A stretch of 64,000 nucleotides of DNA, from assembly GCA_018881555.1 (NCBI GenBank), contig JACAXG010000007.1, positions 248,001 through 312,000 on the forward strand, written 5' to 3'. This DNA comes from Amblyornis subalaris (Eukaryota > Chordata > Aves > Passeriformes > Ptilonorhynchidae). Positions 53,101-64,000 of this stretch are shown here, one piece after another; position 1 is the stretch's first letter; each line of letters opens with the position of its first letter. Below the pieces are notes generated by a model. The model searched no databases. It was not told the DNA's origin and saw nothing but the letters and a program-made list of their open reading frames with translations. The translations under genes and the position numbers were made by a program.

Positions 53101-54324
53101 CAGATTAATACCAACTCACTATATAATGCCACTACTAGCTAAGATTTTACAGATTTTCATTTCATGGGTAAACCCGTGACTTTGCTTACTTATCTGGAAG
53201 CTTCTTGCAGATAACCACCAATATTTATGGAATTGTACTCTATTCCTATAAGTCTGTATTTTTGGTTATCGAGCCAGAAGTTCTTAATTTGGGGAATGTA
53301 AAGCAGATTTTAAATGTGATTGAAAAGATAATTTGGTCTTGAGAAGCCTAAATATTTAAATTTTGTTTACTTTTTATTCTCATCATTTTGAACGTTTCAT
53401 GCTACAGTTCCTTGTGTGTAAGTAAACTTTTATTAGTTCAGGATGAGCTGCAACTTAAAAATGTAACCTCCAAAGAGAAAGGAAAATCAATGAAGAATTG
53501 ATGGGGTTTTTTTAATACATCTGAAAGGTTTGGATAAAAGATTTTCATTTCTTTCTGTAATTTATCATTCCCACTATCAAAATAATGTCCCTCCTGGCAC
53601 AGAAGGGGTAAGTCATAAACTGAATTGCATGGTAGAGCGTGTGTTTCTAATGAGCAGTGTTTTCACTGTGTGGCTTGGTTTTCCTCAGGAAAATCCCACA
53701 TCTTTTGAGGAGTTGAAACAAAATGTTTCATACATTAGATGTCTTGAAATAAATTAATCATAATGATGAAAAAAGAGCAGAATTGTGAAAAGCAGGTATT
53801 TTATGGCAAGGAGTGGCTCATTGTTCATATTTCTGAGATAAGGACAGGATATGATGCTTAGATTTGTGCCCGTCAGTAACCTCACTAAATGCAGAATACA
53901 GTAGAAACGTCACAGGCTCAGGGTCAGAAATGGCTGCAGTGCTACCTGGACACATCTTTGCTGTTCCCTTCACCATCATATTCTTATCACTATTGCAAAA
54001 CTAATTAAATGTTCTGAGTCACTCATTTCACCAGGGTTTATCTGTATTTATGCAAATTCAGTAAAAAGTAGAAGCTTGTTGGTGATGACATCTTGTCCTC
54101 TTTGGGAGATATGCACCTGAAGTGGTATTTCTATCGAAACTGTAAGAAAGCACCAAATCTTGGTGCTTGGAATGATGGTCATATGTTAGTTCACCTTGGC
54201 AATTTTTCTTTAAAAGCTGCTACTATTTTTTCTTAAACCACCAGATTCAGCTTTTTCTAGAATAACGTATTTACTGCTTCAGTCCCACAGTAGTTTACAG
54301 AAATGGTCTTGTCTCTGTCTCCAG
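53101..54324. other. Intergenic sequence
   Basis: AT-rich. Nothing recognised. Confidence 0.65.
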
Positions 54325-54366
54325 TGTCATGAGAATACTTAAAACTGTCATGGGAATACTTAGAGC
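54325..54366. repeat. 21-base tandem duplication
   Basis: Two adjacent copies built on TGTCATGRGAATACTTARA, with three differences. Confidence 0.8.
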
Positions 54367-56152
54367 TGTCCATCAGTTTGAATATCTCTGAGTGACTAAT
54401 ATGGTGTGTGAGCCATTTCAGCCCTGAGAACTTTGCTACCACACAGGAAGTACAGCGATGTCAGTGAGAGCTCAGTGTAGATAGAGGTTATCTGGGTGAT
54501 CAGATGAAGTAAATAGGTAACCTCCGGAACCAAGGATATTTGTTCTGATGCTTCAAGAACCCTATTCTCCCTAGCTCCGTGAGCTTAAATCAGATTTACA
54601 TTGGTAAGATTGCCCAGAAATAACAGGTATAAAAAGGAAAAAACAACGAAGTGGTCTTGACAATTATTTCTTGGCAATTCTGAGTTCCCATGTGAAGCAA
54701 ACACACACGCTTTTTTCAAAGTGACGCAGATGTCACTGCATGTCCGTAGCTTGGGAAGACGCAGATGGGCTCATATTCCGGGAGAAAACAACAGGCAGTG
54801 AGTTTGGAGAGGAAAAACAGTCTTTGATATTTTGTGGCTGTCACCTTCTGATAGAGGCGTGCACACACAGAGGGGCAGCTGGGCCGCCCCAAGCAAGTGC
54901 TTCTCGCTCCATCTCCACAGCTGCCAGTGCTGCTCTCNGAGTCAGAGGGTGCTTTGCCGGGCACTTTCGGGAGGAGGGAGTGTGCAAGGGACACGGGCAG
55001 GCTGCAGTGGGACCTGGCCATCAGCTCTGTCCCAACACTCGTGCTGCTGGGATAGTGGGAGAGATGCCCAGGCACAGCAGAGGGATGCGGTGTGAGGGGC
55101 TTAGTGTGGTCCACAACTCGTCTCGCTCAGACGGCTCTTCTGTTTGAATTGGCTTCTTCATGGAAAAGGAGAATTTCCATTTCACCGATTAATTAATATG
55201 GCTGCAGTGCACAGACTAGAAATAAAACACCTGGGGAAAGAGGAGTGGAAAGCTGGAGCTGTGAGCCAGAGAAAGACACTGAGTACTGTAGTGGCTCAAG
55301 CTCTCTGTTTCATGAGCAAGGCTTCCAGCACTGCAATTTCTTCCTGTATACAAGTAGGGAGTTAGTTCTTCTGATTTCCTGATTTTTGTCTAATGGGCTA
55401 ATTTTACTGACTTGATATAAGCAAAGAGTCAGAATTCCTTGGCTCCATTTCTACCCGTTGCAAATTAGGATTTTTTTTTATAAGATTATTTTTTATAACT
55501 AGTTATTAATTTATTACTGAAAAAGATGTTAATTCACAATAAATAGTCAGAATCCCATATGGATGAATTAAATGAATCACACATGTACTGAACGTGGATT
55601 TGAAACACCAGCCTGCCAATCCAGTGGAATTTGGCCCGAAGTTGCACTATAAATATGTAGGATCTACTTTGTCATAGGTTATATTTTGCTTGCCTTCTAC
55701 AGTAGAACACTGATCTCCGATTTTGAATCATTANTTTTCCATGTATTTTCATTTGATATATGCAAATATGTCAGTGACTGGAAGTGGAGAAAGTTGCCAA
55801 TTTATCTTTTATAAGAGATCACCTAGGAATCAGCAAACGATCAAACAAGAGCTTACTCCTATTGCTGAAGTAAGAAGGATTGCACTGCCTGCTTTGGCAT
55901 TCCCAGCAAGGACAATTAAAAGTCTATTGTCCACCTATTGCTTGTACAGGAAAGAATTTTGTTTCCTTTTGTAATGTACGTGTAAAAGAATATAAGGGTC
56001 ATCAGAGAAAGAGAGAAAGGGGTTTAGTCTGTATGACTTATAAACAACAGGAGAAATTCGGCTGTTATTTCATCACCAGTGAGTAGATACCTACTGCATG
56101 TGATCTGTGAAAGACTCCTTAAGTCTTTTATCCAACCAGACTAGAAGAACTC
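54367..56152. other. Intergenic sequence with a GC-richer stretch
   Basis: About 54.75-55.15 kb is GC-richer and open in several frames on both strands. No recognisable protein, and one N interrupts the frames. Confidence 0.6.
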
Positions 56153-56228
56153 ATATCTATGTATCTACATATCTACATATCTACATATCTACATATCTAT
56201 GTATCTATATATCTATATGTGTGTATCT
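56153..56228. repeat. Microsatellite, 8-base ATCTACAT unit with variants
   Basis: Roughly nine units of ATCTACAT, drifting to ATCTATGT and ATCTATAT at the edges. Confidence 0.9.
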
Positions 56229-59200
56229 GGATCTCAAAAGTTTTTGCACACTTCGATAAAGTACTCACTTATTAGGGGAAGTTCAAATTCTTTTTACCAG
56301 TGCAAGAATGAAATCGTCACTTTGGAACTTGTCTTCTAGGAAAAGGAAAAAAACCCACCGTATAATTCTTTCCAGGAACTTAGCCAAAAAAGGTTTCCAG
56401 AGAAAATTGTCTGTTTAGGAGAAAACCCTTTCAAAGTCCCNTGTGGCACAGCCTCAGCACACCATTACCTATACAATGTATAGTGGTGGCTGTGTAGCAG
56501 TGGAGAGTGCTGGTGGGCACTCACAGACACTGAAGTGTTCGATACTAGTGAAATGGTTGATGATCAGAAATTATCCAAGGGAATAGGCTGTATTCCATGC
56601 AGCCTTATAAAGAAGGACATTTTCCTGACTTGTTTCACATCCCAGATGCAGGACTCGTTTCTGTCAGCCAGTTCTTAGTGAGGCCACTGAGCTGGGCCCT
56701 GCTCAGGCTCCAGCAAACCACAGCAGTGAGGTTAATGCCCCCTGGTGCAGATTAATTAAAGTTTCTCAGCAAGACTTGCCCTTTCTTTAGCAGAGGTTAC
56801 TGATCCCTAGAATTTGATGATGAAGCTTTTCATGAAATTTGTGCTAAACAGAATTCATTTAGAGAAAAAAAACAATAAAATCAACAAATCAAAATGCTCT
56901 TAGTAATATTTACAGTAACCTGGATTATTTTGAAATATCTGTTTTGANAGCTTAACTACCTGTGAGTTATGTAAAAAAATGTTAGGAGATGGTAATCTAG
57001 AAGTGTGATCATGACAGGAACGTTTTCATTCTGTTGATTTTCAGCCAAAAGAAGACCAGCGGCTTCTCCCCTTGTCTTGTTTTCCAAGGCCTTATGGTAC
57101 TGTTTGTTTGGGAAGTACGGCCTTTTTGAAACCAAAGATAGCCAGACAAAAAAGAACAATTTAATTTACGTTATAATTTGCAATTTAATTTAAGGCTGAG
57201 AAGACATTCTGAGAAGCATGGTAGTTATCCAGTGGAGGGAGAGTGAGATAAATAAGCTTGCACTAATGTCAGCACTAATCAGGATCCTGTTTTCAGCAGC
57301 TGAGGCAGAGTGGTCAGGACTGGCTCAATTATGTCCATGCTGTACCACAGCTTGTGGTGCAGATAAAACCAGAAAAACATTACAGTGTCTGGGTTTGAAA
57401 GCTGGCTCACATGGCAGCAAAATGCTGGCGGCTGTTCCAGGTGTGCTCATTGGGAATTTTAACAAATTCTTATTTTCTTTCAACTTACAAAGAGATACAA
57501 AGCTTTCTTTCAGTGACTTAGAAGATAGTTTTAAACGACACACAAGTACATGAGTCTCGCTTCAGAGGCTGCTACAGTTTTCACGATAATTTAGGAGTTA
57601 ACATGTTCCNTCCTGTAATTTGCTGTGATGGGATTCAACAGAGCCGTAACATCTCATCTCTCCTTGCTTGTTTCTCCTCTTACCTCCAGTCTGTTAGGAG
57701 CTAGTAATCTAAACCTGTGAGACAGCAATATTACAGATATTGCACAGTTCTAAGTACAGTGGGAACAGTCATTCAGGTTCTCAAGTGCTATTGTGAGACA
57801 CAAATAATATTAAACATTACCTTGAGAGGTCACTTTTCATTTTTATGGTGAGAAGAGAGATGCAAGTGTGGAACTCAGCTGTGTGGATGAAGACTTTGGG
57901 GGCTTTAGAAATGCTGGTTGCTTTAACGCTGTAACTTCATCTGTGAGCTTAAAGGCATTTCAAAGAAAATGCTTTATTCTTTGAGGGAGGTGCATGGATG
58001 TAATTGGTCAAATATGTATGAAACCTATCTACAAGACTTGTCTCTGTACATATTTAGGCAAACAGAGAGAATCTGTAAATTATAATAAAATGTACAAATT
58101 NTATAGCAAATTACGAACATTGTAAAATGTTGTCTGAAAGGTTCAACCAAGCACTAGATACAAACTGAATTTGAATTCCAAGATTCCAAATAAGCATATT
58201 TTTGTCTCTCTAGATTTATATGAGCTGTTCTAGTTCTCCACTAATTTCCTCTTAGTTCTTGGAGTTGTGTTTATATTTGGTTCATTTGGCCTACTCGAGC
58301 ATCCTTTTCTGCGCGTCTCTAAGTTTGATTTTCCAGTCAAGTACTCTTCTGGGGATACTCAGCACATCAATCCCTTGAGGGCTAAATTTGGAAAGCACAG
58401 CATCAATTGTTATCATTAACTGCCTTTAGAGTACATTGGAGTAGTGAGAGAAGTGATAGATTTCCCAAAGCTTCCTAAAGAACCATTTCCTACTTCAGAC
58501 NAGGACACATGCTCTGCTATCTGTTTAATCAAGTAACAGAAGGAACAGTCATAGTCGAAAGCCAGAAGAGGAACAATTATCTAGTCAGATAATTTGAACA
58601 TCTTTAAAATTTGACTCCACAATGCAGTAGAGTATAATTTGATTTTCCTCCAGACATTAAAATTATTAATAAGAAGTCACTATAAATTATGAACGGTACG
58701 AAGTGTTCAAACCAACTCAGCTGTAAATTTCTTTTGGCAAAATTCCAGAGGTCTACTTTAATCTTCCAGAGAAGATTTTTTGCCTGATATTGTGCTGCCT
58801 TTGCTGTTCTTTTGTTTTAGTACCAGCAAAGAGAAGCAGAAGGCTGGACCAGCCTTTCTTCTGGGCAGAAGCTGAAAAGATCAAGAAAGACTCCTGATAT
58901 TATCTTGAAAAAAGAAGTAGGCTACTGGCTAAGGTCAAGAATAATGGGAGATGAGTTATTTCATAACTAGTTTGGATAGTTTCCATGAACTGGTTAGAGA
59001 AAAATGATATAGTTCTGAAACTATAGCAGAGAAGGCACAAATAGCAAATTATTCTAATGAAAGCTTATGTGAGCAAAGCCTTTCATTATAGCTGTTCAAA
59101 ATGCNCAAAATGGCAAAGTAACAGGTTTAAATACCTTTTATTTTTTCTTAAGCGGTGCCCAGGGTCCCCTGAGCTCCATTTGTTCAAGTAAGTGGGAGTA

Positions 59201-62200
59201 TNGTGATACAAAAGGAGATGGTGTTTGCTGTTATTGGATGACAGATGTTCCCTTATCCCTGAGACTATGCAGTTAAGTGTAATGATTTATAGTTGGGTTA
59301 TGCAAAATACTGAGCACCCACAGCTCACAGTAATGGCCAGGGCAGCTGGAGGGTCCCAGTACCTCCCAGGAGGTGCGCAGCTCTTGGGAGTCAGGGACCT
59401 TATTAGCTGAACTCTTCACCTAAACTCTTGCTTTGGAGATGTCCTGATCACCGGTGTTAGCATCTTTGGGATCACTCTCCATCACCCTCATTTATGCCTG
59501 AAGTCAAAGACTTCCCCTCTTTCCAGGAAATGGATCAAGTGCCAAGGAACTGTGTCTAAAGTGGTCGCTGGGCTGATGCAATTATGTGACTGTAGAGATC
59601 CCAGTGAATGATAACCTTGTTGAAACACACGTGTATACATTGCACAGGGGCAGAAAGGAGATAAGATAATCTTAGTGCTCAGTAGAAAACGCTCAGTAAA
59701 AGCTAAACAGTTCCAGATGTTGGGCAACCCCTCCTCTAACTTAACACTGCTGCAGTGTTGCAGCACTGCGTGAGCCCTCCAGCCTGCCCTGATCCTTGCT
59801 GCCCCTTGAACATGGCCTTCCCAGGATTATCCAGCAGGGGCTTTTCTCTGTCAAATGAGGCTTCTTTTGAAACAGCAAGAAGCATTTTTTATGAAGAGCC
59901 ACCGTAGGAGTACAAAAGGGAATATGCCACTGATCATAATTTAATTAAAACTCATTAAGGAGGAATTTATCCGTGGTCATTATTCATCAGTTTAAAGTCG
60001 GTAAAAAACCAACCTCTTTCTTATTTCAGGGCTGATTGTGTAGTGCAAAGTCCAATCACCTACTCTTAACTTCTGGATGATACTGCATACTCTAGATGGA
60101 TATAGTTACAAAGCAATAATTTAGGAAAACATGCCACGTGGGTTAATTAATCCTTGCCTTAAAAGTTCCTGGATTCCTGCTGAACCTTAGCTTGACCGTC
60201 TCTGAATAGAAGCAGGAGATAGTGACTTCAAAGCTGATACATTTCCTGCGTAACAGAGTGCACGACCAAGTTTCTATTAGCACATATTAAAATAAATTTT
60301 CAGCAGTTAATTCCAATAGTATTTCATTTTATATTTTAGTGCTACATATACCAGGATTCCTTTGTATAAAATTATAACTTCGATTTCACTTGATGGTTCT
60401 CTGCGTTTTGAACAGCAGATTTTTCTTTTTAGCCTATGAAATACTGTAATTTGGAAAAAAAATTATTCTCCAAGGAATTGCTGCTTTAAAAAAAAGGACT
60501 ATCTTATACCAGCTCCCTCCAAATTCTGCTCTTTTTTAAACAATGCTGTATTTTTATGTAAGCAATACACATGCCAGACACTTGCATGAAAAATATGATG
60601 TGTATAGTGCACTTCATTTATTTCTTGACATAACAACATAAGTTGAAAAAACACAGCAGTTTGTAGGAATTAAGTTATGACATAAAACAGACTATTTGTG
60701 TCAAGAGAAGGAGACAATGTGCATTAAAAACAGGGAGACAATGGCTCGCTACATAGTTCATGCAAATCTTATGTGAACTGTATAAAAATATGAAAGGGAC
60801 TCAACTGCACCCATGTAACAAAGTGCAGAGCATTGTCACCCCAGGACATGTCACATGAACAGTACAGTGTTTCACTCTGGAGAAACCCAAATACTGAATC
60901 TGGAAAGTGGACCAACCCCATTGCTTTTGGAAGTCCAAAAAATGCCTCACCACCTCCTGTGACCCAGGAAGCACTCTATGTGCTCTGTGACTAGGGCAGC
61001 ACTCTATGGCAGCACAATTTTTTTCCCACTCTCTGCAAAGGGAGGAATTCAGTTACTTCAGGACTTCAGCAGGCACTGGTAGGAGTTATAGCATGGTATT
61101 GAACCAAACATTGTCTGCCTGAAATCACAACATAATTTCAGGATGAGCAGGTTGGCATGAACTAAATATTTGAGGTTCAGTCNACTTCAGGCAATTTGCC
61201 CAAAATAATAGATGATGGTTAAAAATNATATTTGGTTTCCAAATACCCATCCAAATGCATTCCACTTGNCAGCTTGACAGACCAGTCTTTTTTAGAATTT
61301 TATGCCCTTAAAATCAGAGGTCAGCTAAAGTGTAACTATCCAAACATGAGACTAATTATTGCAACCCAGTGTCTGTCAAGGGCTTTGTTCCCTATCAAGA
61401 TGCCTGGAGACTTTAGCATAAATACTGTAATTCTCCTTCCCTAGCATCCCTCTTTTCCTTCATCCCAACCCACACCTCAAGTGACATTTAAATAAGATTC
61501 TTCACACTGTGTCATAAATATTAATGACATGAAACTCAGAGCTTGGCACTTTTCACTAATGGCCCTCTTCATCACAGTTTCACACCTGGACTGCTGCCAG
61601 CCGCTATGTAACTGGCTGACATTTTTTTAAACAATGTTACTATTGAAGTGAAACAAAATACTGAGACAATTTCTCCCAAATTAAAGTTGTTGGCAGATCC
61701 TCTCTCCACGTAGNGTGCTTGGGATGTCATTTGGCGTGACTTCCTAAACAGTGCCCATGTTGGCTTGGCNTGGTTGGACTTGTAATTACAGCTTGTGCCT
61801 TTCACCTAATCCCTATAATAGCTCCAAATGAGCTCTGGGTAGACATTTGATATAAAACTCGGGCTGTTTTTTTAAAAAAATATTACATATTTCCCTAAAA
61901 TCCAACTTTTCTATGGAGATTCCAGAAAATCTCCATAGAAAGATTAATGCCGTTGTTNGCATTTCTCAGTTCCTGTGGTTACTTGCATCATTTGTGTCCT
62001 TTCAGTTTGAGCTGTACTGGTCATTTGAAATTATAAATTAAAGAACAAACAATGTTTTGGAGATATTTATGCCACTGTTCAAGATTTAATTTTCTGTTTT
62101 CTTTCTGCCTGAATGAAATATGTGCAGCTCAGTCTCTCTGTACAAGATAATGAGTTCTGAACAACCTGCCAGATACTGACACACTTCCTTAAACAGCAAG

Positions 62201-62504
62201 TATGTGTTTGGTTCTTCCTAACCTTCATTTTACATGTGAGTTTGGACCACGATGTTCCCATCTCACAGGCTTGAGCCTTCAACTTTCTAGATCATCCCTA
62301 NGAAGCTGATGTTTCATTAAAAAAATTGGGTCAAATGGGAACAATAATAATTTGTCTTTTGCCTTCAGCAGAAAGTAAAAGTAGAAGGTAGATAAAGAGA
62401 AAAATACTCTAGGCTCATTGAAATCAAATATATTTCACAGTGTGGTGTGTGTCAGGACCTTTAGTGCTTTGAATTAAACAGGATAAAGAGCAAACCAAAA
62501 CCAT
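56229..62504. other. Intergenic sequence
   Basis: AT-rich. Contains the perfect hairpin at 61908-61941 and homeodomain-type TAATTAAA cores near 59.94 kb. No gene recognised. Confidence 0.65.
61908..61941. repeat. Perfect 14-bp inverted repeat with 6-base loop
   Basis: Arm TTTCTATGGAGATT (61908-61921), loop CCAGAA, arm AATCTCCATAGAAA (61928-61941). Pairing fails soon beyond the stem. Confidence 0.9.
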
Positions 62505-62930
62505 GGGATCACAGGGATGGAAGGAATATGGAGTCACCTAATACAAGGCAAAAGCAGCAAACTTTGGGTCCTTCCTGACAGGCATTTGTCAGCCTGCCTT
62601 GAAGTCTTCTGTAGGGATGCAGAAAACCCCAGTCAAACTCTTCTGCTATTCAGAGCCTTTTCGGTACAAAATGTTTCTGATGATGTAACCTCAATCTTCT
62701 TGAATTTTATCCTGTTACTTCTGTAGACACAAAAAATAGCCTTCTACATGTCTGAAAGACTGTTATCAAGGCTTCCCTCAGTCTTTTTGGCTAAATATCC
62801 CATTTTTCCGAAATTTTATCATAAACCATATTTTATAGATCACTTTATCATTTTTATTGCTGTGTTTGGGACTGTCTCTGACCAGTCCACAGACTTCTTG
62901 AAGTGTGGTCCCTGACCTAGCCATAATAAT
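62505..62930 (-). mobile_element. Ancient CR1 LINE 3' end
   Basis: The plus strand reads like the antisense CR1 tail in the right order. It starts GGGATCACAGGGATGGAAGG, then CCTGACAGGCATTTGTCAGC, AAGACTGTTATCAAGGCTTC, CTCAGTCTTTTTGGCTAAAT and CTTGAAGTGTGGTCCCTGAC. Strongly diverged, so old. Identified by resemblance to remembered consensus sequence. Confidence 0.78.
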
Positions 62931-64000
62931 TCAGTTAAAGCCTTATCAGTGCTGCTCTAGCAAAAGGGTTGCTCTGCAAACTTGCCTGTTATCCACATTC
63001 CAGAATGGCATTCTGTGTTGGCCACAGCATGTCATTGTTAACTCACATCCGGTCTGTGGTCAGCTGTCACTTCTATATTCTGTTCTATCCAAAATATTCT
63101 TTTGATCTGAATGCTCTTGAAGTACTTACTATAAGCTTGTGCATTTTAAAAGTCTGCCTAATTTAATGGTTGTGTACCAAATACAACTTAAATTGTGTCT
63201 ACTGTACAAAGAGAAACTCATGNTGTATTTCAAATTCAGGTAAGTATTTGAGTTTTAGAAACTTTGAACATTTGCTGACTGGATTTAATCCACTCTGAAG
63301 TCTCCAGCCATTCAGTAAACTCAAAATAAGTATGAAAATGCTTGGATCCAGAATGCAAGGGTTTTTAAGATCTCAGAGTTCTGAAAATTTACGAGTGTTT
63401 GCACTTGGTGTTTTGGTTTGCCACATGTTACTTACATCTTTGTTTCAATATGTAAANTGCTTCTTTAAAAAAGAAGTGCAGTTATGTAGGGGTGTTTATC
63501 AGATATATGTCGAAATGTAGAAAAAATGGTAGTGACCAGTCTAAAACTGATTGTGCGGTGGGCTGTGATGTCCTGCTATTGTTCAAGGGCTTGAAGTATT
63601 TTATAAATTCTTACTTTTAATTTATACGCGTACTCAGAAATATGGAATGCTTTGATTCTTAATTTAGAACATTCATGCCATGCTTTGACTCCAGAAAACA
63701 AAGGCAGCTCACCTAGGAGTTTCCAACTCGGAAGGGCTGTTTCCCTTCTTTGCTGTCACCATTAGTATTTTCTGTACAACAGTAGCCCAAGTGTGAAATG
63801 TAAAACTCAAAGTATCCTGTAGTGTGGAAGTAGAACCATTACTGGTACTCAATTTTTTTCTAAGCAGAGGGAGTGGAGGATGGCCTGTCTGAAATAAGAA
63901 ATGCAAGGAAAAACCTATAGTGTCTGTTTTTAAGGATATCATGGGATAACAGTGAAACAAAGTTTGACTTGTAAGGAAATTACCACTTTTGGATGACAAA
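62931..64000. other. Intergenic sequence to window end
   Basis: AT-rich. Nothing recognised. Confidence 0.6.

Noticed and set aside
54716..55147. Overlapping 132- and 135-codon frames on opposite strands
   Set aside because: Mutual antisense shadows in a GC-richer stretch, each containing an undefined residue, with no recognisable motif.
40431..64000. MAD2L1 exons as the expected upstream neighbour
   Set aside because: I looked for HORMA-domain coding segments on both strands and saw none.

Overview
This window is vertebrate nuclear DNA, most likely from a bird. It is AT-rich and intron-dominated, every coding block is bounded by AG/GT splice signals, and the recognisable repeats are old CR1-type LINE fragments. 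The bird call is an inference from compact introns (13 coding exons in about 38 kb, in a gene that spans well over 100 kb in mammals) together with CR1; a turtle or crocodilian is less likely but not excluded.

The only gene I can support is PDE5A, the cGMP-specific, cGMP-binding 3',5'-cyclic phosphodiesterase, on the minus strand. Exons 1 to 13 run from about 40.18 kb down to 2.35 kb. They encode residues 1 to 613: the short N-terminal region with the PKG/PKA phosphorylation serine, GAF-A, GAF-B, the linker, and the first part of the catalytic domain up to the HNWRH segment. All exon phases join without a break. The remaining catalytic exons lie beyond the left edge.

Two alternative first exons are visible. 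The PDE5A1-type exon (40081-40184) encodes an N-terminus beginning [10 protein letters not shown]. The PDE5A2-type exon (39074-39099) encodes MLPFGDKT. Both end in the same splice phase and join exon 2 at 27569. They sit in a GC- and CpG-rich promoter region of about 38.76-40.43 kb.

From about 40.43 kb to 64 kb, upstream of PDE5A, I find no supportable gene. The region holds degenerate minus-strand CR1 LINE fragments (43.69-44.24, 45.44-45.84 and 62.50-62.93 kb), short tandem repeats (53.06, 54.33 and 56.15 kb), a perfect 14-bp hairpin at 61.91 kb, and otherwise plain AT-rich sequence. Introns hold a further CR1 tail (6.43 kb) and a few short duplications. Scattered single N bases look like masked ambiguous or heterozygous calls, not assembly gaps. 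I see no novel gene system; the most informative points are the dual first exons and a probable shift of the exon 12 acceptor.
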